DNA from: Achromobacter spanius
GTDB taxonomy: Bacteria; Pseudomonadota; Gammaproteobacteria; Burkholderiales; Burkholderiaceae_B
Direction: 5' to 3'
DNA: 64,000 nucleotides
Assembly: GCF_002812705.1 (NCBI RefSeq)
Contig: NZ_CP025030.1
Location: forward strand, 2,046,001 to 2,110,000
Both the position numbers and the translations under genes were made by a program. Of this stretch, positions 51,451-60,130 are shown one piece after another. Under the pieces are notes generated by a model. The model saw nothing but the letters and a program-made list of their open reading frames with translations, did no database searches and was not told the origin of the DNA. Each line of letters opens with the position of its first letter. Within the stretch, counting starts at the first letter, position 1.

Positions 51451-54400
51451 TCTGCTTTGGCGGTGTCTAGGGCGGGGGGATCGATGCGCGCTGCATCAGG
51501 GCAGCTCAGAGCTTCGCGCGGCCAGCTCTGGTTTTCTTCCTCGTCGAAGATCACGATCTGGTCGCACAGCACGCCGAAGGTGGTGGTGGTTTTGCCGCGT
51601 GTGTCGATGAATTCGACCAGGTAGTCGTGAAACACCATGGCGCGTTCGTCCTGGAAGTCTTGCGCCCACGTGAATGCGGGCGGGATGACGTAGCGCCCGC
51701 TCAGGTCGATGTAGCCGTACAGCTTGCCCGTACGGTCCAGGCGTTGCGCCCGGGCCAGGCCGTGCTTCAGCGCACCCAGATCGCTGAAGTGCGCGCCCAC
51801 GATGCGCTTGCCGGCTGCATTCAGGAAGCCTTGCTTGCCGTAGTTTTCGCTATAAGGCACCACGCCTTCGCTGGCGCGCTGGTAGCCCACCGGAAAGCGG
51901 TTGGACAGGCGCGCGACCTCGCGGCCCTGCAGGTCCGTCAGCACGGAGGTGGACGCGCGGTCGTCCTCGAACAGCACGCGCTGCATGGACGCCAGCGGGA
52001 AGCCGTCGCCGTGCTTTTCCAGCACGGTCTTGCCCTGCTGATCGATGACGCGGTAACCCGAACCCAGATTGACGCGCGCCAGACCTTCGGGTTGCACGAA
52101 GAAGGGATTGAATTCGCCATACAGCGCGGGCACTTGCAGTTGGCCGCGCGCGTTGATGGCGCCTTCGCGTTCGCCTTGGCGCACGATCAGCCAGTCGCCA
52201 TGCTGCTCTTTGCTTTCCGGCCGGCCGTCAGAGATTTTCGTGGCGCGGCCTTGCGCGTCGAACAGCACGGCGCTGCCGTCGGCCAGTTCGCCCATGTAGC
52301 GGCCGCCTTGCAGCTTGTCGGGTTTGCCGAAGATGATGTCGCTGCGCTTGCCGGTGCGCAGGTTGACCATCCGGTACGGGCTGTCGCCATAGCGGCCGGC
52401 CTGGCCCTTGCCTTCCGGCTCGTTCACCAGCATGAAGCCGTTGCCCAGGTATTCCATGTTGTAGGCGCTGTCGTGCGTGGCCGGCACGACCCACTGGCCC
52501 TGGCGGTTGACGAGGCCCCAGCGGCCCTTGTCCTGTACGCGGACCCAGTCGTCGTCGAATTCCTCGATGCGGTCAAATTCAGGCTTCAGCGCGGGCGCGC
52601 CCAGGCGCACGTTCCACAGGCCCCAGCGGCGTTGGCGGTTGTCGTCCGCCGCGCGGTAGACCAGCAGCTCGCCTTCCAGTTCGGACGCCGCCGCGCTCAC
52701 GTCATCCGGCAAGCGCACCGGTTTGCCGCGCGCATCGATCAGCAGAGCGTCGTTGCGCAGCATGTCGCGGGTGCGCGCCCAGGTGTAGGGGCCCTTGAAC
52801 GGGCGCAAGTCGTCATAGTCAGGCGGCACGGCCCATGCGCCCTGGCCGTCGATGGCGCCCACCTTATCGTTCGTGGCGCGCACCACCAGCGGCATCGTCA
52901 CGTCATAGGTGTTGATGTTTTCCCATTGCGGGTTCGACACGATCTTGCCCGTGACGGTCAGGATGGCCAGGGGCCGTGCGCCGTTGAGATCGCGCAAGAG
53001 CGCCAGCGGCATGGTCTGGTTGCTGGGGCTTCGCTGGGCGGATTTGCCCGGAGAGAACGCGCTGACGTCATAGCTGCGCAGGCGCATGCCGGTATCTGCA
53101 TCCAGCAAGGGCTTGCCGTCAGCGGCGTACACCTGCATGAGGGAAGCTTCGGCGTTGACCGCGAGGGCGGTATGCGACGCGGCGTCATCCGCGCTAAGGG
53201 TGTCGGCCACTTCCGCGTCGGCCGCCGCTTGCCCGGCGTCGGCCGTCTCGGGGGCGTCTGTCACGACGGTCGCGGCGGCGGTCGCTGCGGTGTCGACCGC
53301 CGCGGTGTCGACCGCCGCCGTCGCCACATCCGTGGCGGGTTTGGAGGCGTCGGTCGCGTAGGTTCCAACCGAGTCGGCCACCGCGTCGGGGGCGATTGCG
53401 TCGGCGGCGATATCCACGTTGCCGTCCGACGCTTCCACCGCCACGGGCGGTTCATCGTCTGTCGCGTTGCTCGTGGCTTCGCCCGAGCCGCTGGCGTTCG
53501 CGGCGGTATCAACCGGCATGCCATAAACCCATGCCCGGCCCTGAACGATGTCGACGCGGCCGTCGCGTATCGCCAGTTTCTGCACCGTGCCGTTGGGGCT
53601 GATCAACAGCGTCGTCGATGCGTCGGACAGATAGCGCCAGCCGTCGCGTTGCTGAACGCCCATGTACGACGTCGCGAACGCATGCACGGGCTTGAGCCTG
53701 GCGTCCAGCAAAGTGGACTTGCCGTCTTCGCCCGCCACCAGCCAAAGGCCGGACGCGAGCCACTGCACGCGCTCGTAGCTTGCTTGCGAAATCGCTTCGC
53801 CGCGTGGGTCCACGAACGTCCAATCTTTTTCACGGCGCACCGCCACGACGTCACCGTCGCGCATCGGCGCTTCGCGCGAGCGCAGCACCTGCGGCGTCAC
53901 GGCCCAGCGGCCCTGCGCGTCCAGCAAACCCCACCAGCCGGAATAGCGCGACCCGCGTGCCTGGGCGGGCAAGTAGCCGGCCGACGGCGCGGCCAGCATC
54001 ATCACGCCTTCGGGCAGCGCGGTGGCCGTGCCCGTCGCGGTATTGATCAGGCGGGGCGGCGTGGGCACCTCCATCGATGCCACCTTCTGGCCGGGCATGA
54101 AGCCCCAGGTGCGGGTGCCCAGCGGGAACGTCTTCACCACCTTGCCCTGCCGGTCGATCAGCACATCGTGTTCGTCGTCTTCAACCAGCGCGGTGCCTTC
54201 GGCGTTAAAGCCGGTGGCCGTGGTGTAGCGCGGCTTGATGACCCACTGGCCCTTGGTGTCGATATAGCCCCACAAGTGGCCCTGGCTGACGGCGGCAAGG
54301 CCATTCTGAAACGGCGAGGCGTGCACGTAGGCGGGTGCGATGGCCATGCGGCCTTGCTTGTCGATATAGCCCCAGGCGCCGGCCTCGTCGCTGCGCGATC

Positions 54401-54578
54401 CGGTCAGCACGGCCGCCAGGCCTTCGCTGAAGGACTGATGGCAAACCGTGCCCTCGTTTCGGCCGTAGTAGCTGGTGGTGCATTGGTCCAACCAGGAGTC
54501 GGCACGCGCCGTATCGGGCAGGGCGGGCAAGGCCAGCGCCACGGCCAGCGCCAAGGGCTTGATCGCGGCGCGCATCAT
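51447..54578 (-). CDS. Large exported WG-repeat protein (second of a pair) with acidic low-complexity insert
   Basis: This protein of about 1043 residues has a signal peptide (KPLALAVALALPALPDTARA) and WG repeats such as WGYIDKQGRMAIAPAY, WGYIDTKGQWVIKPRY and WGLVNRQGQWVVPATH. Residues about 350-475 are rich in Ala, Asp, Val and Thr (TDVATAAVDTAAVDTAATAA), probably disordered. This is an insert between the repeats that its partner lacks. The start at 54578 (MMRAAIKPLAL) gives the signal directly. A frame extending to 54893 is rejected. It is the first gene of the pair, with a 234-bp gap upstream that must hold the promoter. Confidence 0.8.
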   Translation of the reverse strand: MMRAAIKPLALAVALALPALPDTARADSWLDQCTTSYYGRNEGTVCHQSFSEGLAAVLTGSRSDEAGAWGYIDKQGRMAIAPAYVHASPFQNGLAAVSQGHLWGYIDTKGQWVIKPRYTTATGFNAEGTALVEDDEHDVLIDRQGKVVKTFPLGTRTWGFMPGQKVASMEVPTPPRLINTATGTATALPEGVMMLAAPSAGYLPAQARGSRYSGWWGLLDAQGRWAVTPQVLRSREAPMRDGDVVAVRREKDWTFVDPRGEAISQASYERVQWLASGLWLVAGEDGKSTLLDARLKPVHAFATSYMGVQQRDGWRYLSDASTTLLISPNGTVQKLAIRDGRVDIVQGRAWVYGMPVDTAANASGSGEATSNATDDEPPVAVEASDGNVDIAADAIAPDAVADSVGTYATDASKPATDVATAAVDTAAVDTAATAAATVVTDAPETADAGQAAADAEVADTLSADDAASHTALAVNAEASLMQVYAADGKPLLDADTGMRLRSYDVSAFSPGKSAQRSPSNQTMPLALLRDLNGARPLAILTVTGKIVSNPQWENINTYDVTMPLVVRATNDKVGAIDGQGAWAVPPDYDDLRPFKGPYTWARTRDMLRNDALLIDARGKPVRLPDDVSAAASELEGELLVYRAADDNRQRRWGLWNVRLGAPALKPEFDRIEEFDDDWVRVQDKGRWGLVNRQGQWVVPATHDSAYNMEYLGNGFMLVNEPEGKGQAGRYGDSPYRMVNLRTGKRSDIIFGKPDKLQGGRYMGELADGSAVLFDAQGRATKISDGRPESKEQHGDWLIVRQGEREGAINARGQLQVPALYGEFNPFFVQPEGLARVNLGSGYRVIDQQGKTVLEKHGDGFPLASMQRVLFEDDRASTSVLTDLQGREVARLSNRFPVGYQRASEGVVPYSENYGKQGFLNAAGKRIVGAHFSDLGALKHGLARAQRLDRTGKLYGYIDLSGRYVIPPAFTWAQDFQDERAMVFHDYLVEFIDTRGKTTTTFGVLCDQIVIFDEEENQSWPREALSCPDAARIDPPALDTAKAE

Positions 54579-54811
54579 GCGAACGCGCGGACAGGGGCCG
54601 CGAAAAGAGGAAAGCCAAGCCGGACGTGCCACATGGTCGTATGCCTTGCCAGAATATGCGAAGGCAGCACTGTAACCACTCGTAGCGGGGGACAGAAGGG
54701 TAAATGTAACGATAGAAAACGAAGCGTTAACAGGTGGCGCTTTTCCGCCTTCCCGTGCCACATGCAGGGCTTGTTTCTGTTGCCCGTACCGTCGGCGCGC
54801 CCGGTTAAACC

Positions 54812-55192
54812 TTACGCAGGCCGGTGCTGCGTGCCCGCGCCCATCGTGATGTGCAGCATGCGACAGGGCTCGACCACCTTGACGGTATGCCACGCGCCCT
54901 TGGGGATGACGTAGGCGTCATCAGCCAGCATCTTCACCACTTGCACGCCCGTCGGCCATTCCAGATGCAGCTCGGCCGCGCCCGACATCAAACGCACGAT
55001 CTCGTCCGCTTCGGGGTGCATTTCCCATTGTGGCCAGTCATTGGCGAAGGTGTATTCAGACACCAGCCAGCCCCGGCCAAACCGGTCCAGCGCCTCGGGC
55101 GGCTGCGACCAGAATTCGTCGCCGCCCTTGACCGTGGCGGCGGCGCCGGTGGCGTCCAGCAGAACATAATGCGATGACAGATCAGTCGTCAT
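54812..55192 (-). CDS. Cupin-domain protein
   Basis: This 126-residue single-domain cupin has metal-site residues EMHPEADEIV and a later VIPKGAWHTVKV. The HxE...H set resembles small metal-binding cupins that act as isomerases, dioxygenases or binding proteins. The start at 55192 (MTTDLSSHYVLL) follows AAGG at 10 nt. A longer start at 55201 or 55273 has poorer spacing. It is divergent from the Arm-domain gene. No family member with a known reaction is clearly closest. Confidence 0.75.
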   Translation of the reverse strand: MTTDLSSHYVLLDATGAAATVKGGDEFWSQPPEALDRFGRGWLVSEYTFANDWPQWEMHPEADEIVRLMSGAAELHLEWPTGVQVVKMLADDAYVIPKGAWHTVKVVEPCRMLHITMGAGTQHRPA

Positions 55193-55352
55193 GGTGGGCA
55201 TCCTTGATAGGGGTGTTCCTGGCGGGTTCATCCTTGCAGGGCCTGCTGCCATCGTAACCACGCTAGCCCGCATTGGTCAGGCAAGCCGCGCTTGGACGAT
55301 GCATATCCGGCGATTATCATGTCGCCCATTCGCAATCACCACGGGAAAGGCG

Positions 55353-55592
55353 ATGAGCCAGGGGTTCGAGGGGGTCAGGCCCGCGTCGGAATCGTCCATC
55401 GAGATCGGCTTCATGTATAACGGCCGGCATTGCGTTGAACGCATCCGCGTCAAGCCCACGGCCGCCAACTTGAAACGCGCGGCCGATCGGCGCGCCGCCA
55501 TCCTGGAAGCCATCGCCCGAGGCGACTTCGACTACGCGGCCGAATTCCCCAAACGCGGCACGCCGCCCAAGCCATCACAGGGTTCTGCATGA
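55353..55592 (+). CDS. Stand-alone Arm DNA-binding domain protein (DUF3596-like, integrase N-terminal domain)
   Basis: This 79-residue protein, with IEIGFMYNGRHCVERIRVKPTAANLKRAADRRAAILEAIARGDFDYAAEFPK, resembles the Arm DNA-binding domain at the N terminus of phage tyrosine integrases. There is no catalytic part, and the frame ends cleanly 4 bp into the next gene (ATGA overlap). It may be a remnant of an integrase or a small DNA-binding protein in its own right. GGGAAAGG precedes the ATG at 55353. An upstream start at 55191 overlaps the cupin gene on the other strand and is not used. Confidence 0.7.
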   Translation: MSQGFEGVRPASESSIEIGFMYNGRHCVERIRVKPTAANLKRAADRRAAILEAIARGDFDYAAEFPKRGTPPKPSQGSA

Positions 55593-56131
55593 CGAGCAAC
55601 CAGCAGTTGGAAGTCAATGATCTGACGCCGCAGGCATTCACGCCGTATGGCTGGATGTTGGGCAAGCCCATTCCGGATGGCAACGGCGTGCCCTTGTTCT
55701 CCAACCCCGCCACGGACTTCTGGCAGGAACACGTGTTCAACACCGGCGCGGGCGGCGATGCTGAAGTGCTGTGGGTCAATTACCGTAGCGCTTCCCCGGA
55801 AATCGCCAACCTGGAAAAGCACCTGCTGACGCAGCAGGCCATCGTGCCGCTGACCGGCACCATCATTCAAGTAGTGGCGCAAAGCCACGCCGACGGCAGC
55901 CCTGACCTGGCCACGCTAGCCGCCTTTCGCGTGCCGCAAGGGCAGGGCGTTTGCATGCGGCCCGGGTGCTGGCACGCCACGCGCGTGGTGGATGCCGAAG
56001 TCACCTGCCTGATGCTGACCCGCCGTTCCACCACGCTGGACTTGATTCAGCACCTGAACACCGATGCGCGTGCCACCGAAAGCGCCATCGTGGCGATCAC
56101 GGCTCGTAACATTGCACGCCAAGACGCTTGA
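55589..56131 (+). CDS. Ureidoglycolate lyase (AllA) family protein
   Basis: This 180-residue cupin-like protein with LTPQAFTPYGWMLGKPI at the start and FRVPQGQGVCMRPGCWHATRVV near 112-133 matches the AllA family. That family cleaves ureidoglycolate to glyoxylate and urea. No other purine or allantoin catabolic gene lies nearby, so the biochemical role is unproven. It starts inside the stop of the Arm-domain gene (ATGA overlap), indicating co-translation. Its end overlaps the convergent gene by 35 bp. Confidence 0.8.
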   Translation: MTSNQQLEVNDLTPQAFTPYGWMLGKPIPDGNGVPLFSNPATDFWQEHVFNTGAGGDAEVLWVNYRSASPEIANLEKHLLTQQAIVPLTGTIIQVVAQSHADGSPDLATLAAFRVPQGQGVCMRPGCWHATRVVDAEVTCLMLTRRSTTLDLIQHLNTDARATESAIVAITARNIARQDA

Positions 56132-56687
56132 ACAGCGGCCATTTATTGCGATAGCTGTCCGACCAGATCATGGCGGCGTAGGCCGCGAAGGGCGCGTTCA
56201 CCGCGTGCACCGTCATGTGCGCGGCGGCGGCGTCGTCTGTCGGGCAGAAGGCCTGGCCCACGGTCGGGTACAAGTCGCCTTCCCATACCGCGCGCTGGCA
56301 GTGATCGCAAAAATTGCTCAATTGGCCTTGGCGTTCGGGATCTGGCCGCAGCGCCGGCGCCGTCTGGCTCAGCGTGTGGGCCACTGACTGCGCCACCATC
56401 CCCACCTGCGAGATCAGCGCCGGCCCGGCAATACGCTGCCATTGCGCGGGGCTGAAGAGCCAGTCGTGGAAGGCGTCCGGCGAAAGACCCAAGCTGTCGC
56501 CGTCCTCTTCCAGCTCAATGTCGGCTTCCGTACTCTCGTGCTCGGGCGGCAGCGCCAGCGCGAACACGGGCGTGGCACGCCGGCAATGGCGGCAGGCGTG
56601 CGTGGCCTGCAGCACGTAGTACGCAGAGGCGCGCACGTTGGCGTCAACGCCCAAGGGGCGGTCTGGAGAGTTGCTGTCGATGTCCAT
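56097..56687 (-). CDS. Conserved hypothetical protein with two CxxC pairs
   Basis: This 196-residue cytoplasmic protein has Cys32-x2-Cys35 (HACRHC) and Cys127-x2-Cys130 (NFCDHC), which together could bind one zinc ion. A further Cys148 (AFCPTDD) is nearby. The middle is acidic (ESTEADIELEEDGD). No catalytic domain is recognised. The start at 56687 (MDIDSNSPDRPLG) is the first good ATG. A frame to 56819 adds an unlikely 44-residue extension. It overlaps the AllA-like gene tail to tail by 35 bp and is divergent from the DUF1254 gene. Confidence 0.7.
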   Translation of the reverse strand: MDIDSNSPDRPLGVDANVRASAYYVLQATHACRHCRRATPVFALALPPEHESTEADIELEEDGDSLGLSPDAFHDWLFSPAQWQRIAGPALISQVGMVAQSVAHTLSQTAPALRPDPERQGQLSNFCDHCQRAVWEGDLYPTVGQAFCPTDDAAAAHMTVHAVNAPFAAYAAMIWSDSYRNKWPLFKRLGVQCYEP

Positions 56688-56817
56688 GCCTGGGGATGTT
56701 CTCTCTTTGGGCTGCGGTATCCCGATCCTTCTTGATTGGCGGGAAATATGCCAGAATCCCCTGCGGAATTGCTGTCCTTGACCGCGACGCTGCCGCCAAC
56801 AGGGCGTTGCCAACAAC

Positions 56818-58326
56818 ATGCAGGTGTTGGAGCAAATTATGCGCGATCGTCAGAGTAGCACCGGCTTTGCGTTCAAGGCCCGCCGCCGTCTTGCGGGCTT
56901 GCTGGCCAAACCCCTGCTGGCCACGCCCTTGCTGATGGCCAGCCTGGCCGGGTGCAGCTTCACGTCGCCCGACGAAGCCACGGGGTCGCAGTCTGTCGGC
57001 ATCCACGGCGTCACCGCGCAACAAGCGCGCAGCATTGCCAGCGAAGCGTATCTCTACGGCACCCCCATGGTGGCCAGCTACCAGACCATGTACGCCTTCA
57101 ACCTGGACAAGAACAACCCGCAGTACAAAGGCCCGCCCAACACCTTCAACAACATCGCGCGCGTCTTCACGCCAGACGACACCGCGTTCGTCACGCCGAA
57201 TGCCGACACGCCTTATTCCTTCGCCATGCTGGACCTGCGTGCCGAACCCGTCGTGATCAGCGTGCCGCCGATCGAAAAGCGGCGGTACTTCGTCCTGCAA
57301 CTGATGGACTTGTACACCTACAACTTCGCCTACATCGGCAGCCGCGAAACCGGCAACGGCGGCGGCAACTTCCTGGTGGCGGGGCCGCGCTGGGACGGCA
57401 AGGTGCCGCGCGGCATCACCAAAGTGATCAAGTCGGAAACCGAACTCGTCAACGTGGTGGGCCGCACGCAGTTGTTCAATGCGGCCGACCTGAACAACGT
57501 CAAGCGCATCCAGGCGCGCTACAAGATCCAACCCCTGTCTTCCTTTGCCAAGCGGCCCGCGCCGCCCGCGCCCGCCGCCGTGGAATGGATTCCCCCTGTG
57601 CCGCCCGGCGAGATGCGCACGTCGCTGGAGTTCTACAACCAGCTGGCCTTTCTGCTGCAATTTGCGCCCACCCATCCCACGGAAAAATGGCTGCGTGAAC
57701 GGCTTGGCAGCATCGGCATCAAGCCCGGCCAAGCGTATCCCGTTGATCAGTTGGACCCGCGCCTGCGCCGCGCCTTGCAGGAAGGCATGCATACGGCGCA
57801 GAACGACATCGACAAGAACCGCACCGCACTGGCCGGCAAGACCGATGGGCTGTTCGGCAGCCGCGCCAAGCTCAAGAACGACTATCTGGCGCGCGCGACC
57901 GGTACGCAGATCGGCATCGGCGCCAACAGCCGCGAAGAGGCGCTGTACCCCGTGCTGGAAAAAGACAGCCGGGGCCAGGAGCTGGATGGCCGGTACGCGT
58001 ACACGCTGCGCTTTGCGCCACGCAGCCTGCCGCCCGTGAATGCGTTCTGGTCCATGACGATGTATCGCTTGCCCGAGCAACTGCTGGCGCCCAACCCGAT
58101 CGACCGCTATTTCATCAATTCCGCCATGCTGCCGTCGCTGAAGAAAGACCGCGATGGCGGGCTGACGATCTACATCCAGTCGCAGTCGCCCGGCAAGGGC
58201 AAAGAGTCCAATTGGCTGCCCGCGCCGCCTGGGCCGTTCATGGTGACCCTGCGCTACTACTGGCCTAAGCCGGCGCTGTTGGACGGCAAGTGGGTCACGC
58301 CGGAAATACAGCGGGTGGCGCAATAG
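56818..58326 (+). CDS. DUF1254/DUF1214-domain lipoprotein
   Basis: This protein of up to 502 residues has a lipobox LAGC ending at Cys46 (Cys39 if translation starts at 56839). An N-terminal DUF1254 part (AYLYGTPMVASYQTMYAFNLDK, NADTPYSFAMLDL) and a C-terminal DUF1214 part (RFAPRSLPPVNAFWSMTMY) are both present. Such proteins are common periplasmic lipoproteins of unknown function in proteobacteria. It should be anchored to the outer or inner membrane facing the periplasm. A LysR gene begins 4 bp after its stop, suggesting one transcript. Confidence 0.84.
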   Translation: MQVLEQIMRDRQSSTGFAFKARRRLAGLLAKPLLATPLLMASLAGCSFTSPDEATGSQSVGIHGVTAQQARSIASEAYLYGTPMVASYQTMYAFNLDKNNPQYKGPPNTFNNIARVFTPDDTAFVTPNADTPYSFAMLDLRAEPVVISVPPIEKRRYFVLQLMDLYTYNFAYIGSRETGNGGGNFLVAGPRWDGKVPRGITKVIKSETELVNVVGRTQLFNAADLNNVKRIQARYKIQPLSSFAKRPAPPAPAAVEWIPPVPPGEMRTSLEFYNQLAFLLQFAPTHPTEKWLRERLGSIGIKPGQAYPVDQLDPRLRRALQEGMHTAQNDIDKNRTALAGKTDGLFGSRAKLKNDYLARATGTQIGIGANSREEALYPVLEKDSRGQELDGRYAYTLRFAPRSLPPVNAFWSMTMYRLPEQLLAPNPIDRYFINSAMLPSLKKDRDGGLTIYIQSQSPGKGKESNWLPAPPGPFMVTLRYYWPKPALLDGKWVTPEIQRVAQ

Positions 58327-58330
58327 CGGC

Positions 58331-59260
58331 ATGAAACGCAACTTCAACATCCACGACCTGCGCATCTTTTATACGGTGGTCATGACCGGGTCCACCCGCC
58401 AGGCCGCGCAGGTCATGAGCCTGACGCAGCCCGCGATCAGCCATGCGGTGTCGCGGCTGGAAACCGCCACGGGCGTGCAGTTGTTTGATCGGTCGCACAA
58501 GACCCTGCGACCCACCGAAGCCGGGCAATACCTGTACACCGAAGCCAAGTTCGTGCTGGACGAATTGGTGCGCATCGACGAAGCCCTGCACAGCATTGAA
58601 AAGTTTGGCGGGCGGGGCTTGCGCGTGGCCTCGTCGCCCGCGTTGGCGCTGGTGTATGCGCCCGAAGCGGTGAAGCGGCACCTGGACGAGCACGGCAAGC
58701 GGCCGTTTTCCATCGACGTGGAATCGTCGGTGCAGTGCATCAGCGCGGTGGAAACCATGCGGGCCGACTTCGGCCTGGGCGCGGTGGGCCGCGACAGCCC
58801 GCGCGTGAATTTCACGACGTTTCTGCGCACCGACGTCATGCTGATCGCGCACCGTGAGCACCCCTTGGCGCGGCGCGACGTGGTGGCGGTGTCGGACATT
58901 CCCCCCGAATCTTTCGTCAAGCCGCTGTGGTCCGACTACGTGGTGGCGCAAGGCGACATTGCCGATTCCGATGCGCTGGACTCCGGCATGCAAGCGCATA
59001 TGACCTTGGTGCCCGGCACGGTGCGCGCCGTGAAGGGCGTAAGCCTGGTCAACGCGATATCGGCGTCGGACATCGTGTCGGTCTACCCCGACATCGTCGC
59101 GGTGCCACTGGCGTCGCGGCAGTGGTTTGAGTTCGTGCTGATCACCCGCAAGGAAGCGCAGAGCCAGGATCTGGCCGAGCGTCTGCTCGGCGCCTTGCAC
59201 GCCACGGCCCAGGCGCGGCGCACCGGCGTGTTCGAGGACACGATTCAACTGATCGCGTAA
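58331..59260 (+). CDS. LysR-family regulator (opine/NocR-like branch)
   Basis: This 309-residue protein has HTH residues NIHDLRIFYTVVMTGSTRQAAQVMSLTQPAISHAVSRLETATG and an effector domain from about 95. The sequence style resembles OccR/NocR-type regulators of amino-acid-derived compounds. It starts 4 bp after the DUF1254 stop, so it is likely co-transcribed with it. It is convergent with the SDR gene, 40 bp away, so divergent control of that operon is not indicated. The target is unknown. Confidence 0.84.
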   Translation: MKRNFNIHDLRIFYTVVMTGSTRQAAQVMSLTQPAISHAVSRLETATGVQLFDRSHKTLRPTEAGQYLYTEAKFVLDELVRIDEALHSIEKFGGRGLRVASSPALALVYAPEAVKRHLDEHGKRPFSIDVESSVQCISAVETMRADFGLGAVGRDSPRVNFTTFLRTDVMLIAHREHPLARRDVVAVSDIPPESFVKPLWSDYVVAQGDIADSDALDSGMQAHMTLVPGTVRAVKGVSLVNAISASDIVSVYPDIVAVPLASRQWFEFVLITRKEAQSQDLAERLLGALHATAQARRTGVFEDTIQLIA

Positions 59261-59300
59261 CCCACCACGCCGCCACACCTCCCCCCCAACGCACGGGGCC

Positions 59301-60104
59301 TCAATCAGCCGGCGGCTGCCACGGCAAAGATTGCAGATCGCCGTCGATGCTGATTGCCTGCCCGCTGATCATGGCCCCAAACGGGCTGGCCAGGAACAGC
59401 GCCATGTTCGCGATGTCGGCGCCCTGTACAAACTGCCGCAGGCTGACGCCCGCCAGTTCCAGCTTGGTTTCTTCTTCTACCGTCAGACCCATCGCGCGCG
59501 CCCGTGCGGCAATCACGCGGTCAATGCGCGGGCCGGCAACCAGCCCGGGTAGCAGGGCATTGGCGCGGATGCCGTAAACACCCAGCTCCACCGCCAGCGA
59601 CCGCGTCAGCCCCACCACGCCCCATTTCGAGGCGGAGTAGGGTGTGCGCAAGGGCAGCCCCATGCGGCCCGCCACCGAACTGATGTTGATGATGGAGCCG
59701 CCGCCTGATTCGCGCAGCGCGGGCACGGCGTGCCGCACCGTGTGGAATTGCGACGCCAGGTTGATGTCCAGCGTGGCGGCCAACTCTTCCGGCTGGATGT
59801 CGGTGATGCGGGCGGTGGGGCCGGCGATACCGGCGTTGTTGACCAGCACGTCCAGGCCGCCCAGATGTGCCAGCGCTGTCTCCATGTAGCGGTCGATGTC
59901 TTCACGGCGGCTCACGTCGGCGCGGCTGTGGGCATGGCGGCATTCAAACAGCGCGCCTTCGTCCACGTCGCAAACGTGCACATTCGCGCCGCGCTCGGCG
60001 AAGGCGTCGGCCAGCGCCGCGCCGATGCCCGCCGCGCCGGCGGTAACGATGACGCGGCGGCCGCTCAGGTCCACCGGCAGGGCGGTCAAGTCTTGCGGGT
60101 TCAT
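59301..60104 (-). CDS. Short-chain dehydrogenase/reductase (SDR)
   Basis: This 267-residue SDR has a cofactor motif TAGAAGIGAAL (21-31), NNAG at 89-92, Asn115, the SISS-type serine near 142-143 and catalytic Tyr156 and Lys160 in YSASK. DVD near 46-48 after the second strand suggests NAD preference. In an operon with a BKACE enzyme it may oxidise a beta-hydroxy acid to the beta-keto acid that BKACE cleaves, as in dehydrocarnitine-type pathways (inference). The start at 60104 (MNPQDLTALP) is chosen. The upstream frame to 60344 overlaps the receptor gene. Confidence 0.82.
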   Translation of the reverse strand: MNPQDLTALPVDLSGRRVIVTAGAAGIGAALADAFAERGANVHVCDVDEGALFECRHAHSRADVSRREDIDRYMETALAHLGGLDVLVNNAGIAGPTARITDIQPEELAATLDINLASQFHTVRHAVPALRESGGGSIINISSVAGRMGLPLRTPYSASKWGVVGLTRSLAVELGVYGIRANALLPGLVAGPRIDRVIAARARAMGLTVEEETKLELAGVSLRQFVQGADIANMALFLASPFGAMISGQAISIDGDLQSLPWQPPAD

Positions 60105-60130
60105 GCGGTTTCCTTCGGCGTGGGCAGGGG

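Noticed and set aside
54579..54893. N-terminal extension of the longer WG protein
   Set aside because: It runs through the promoter gap into the cupin gene, and the signal peptide starts only at 54578.
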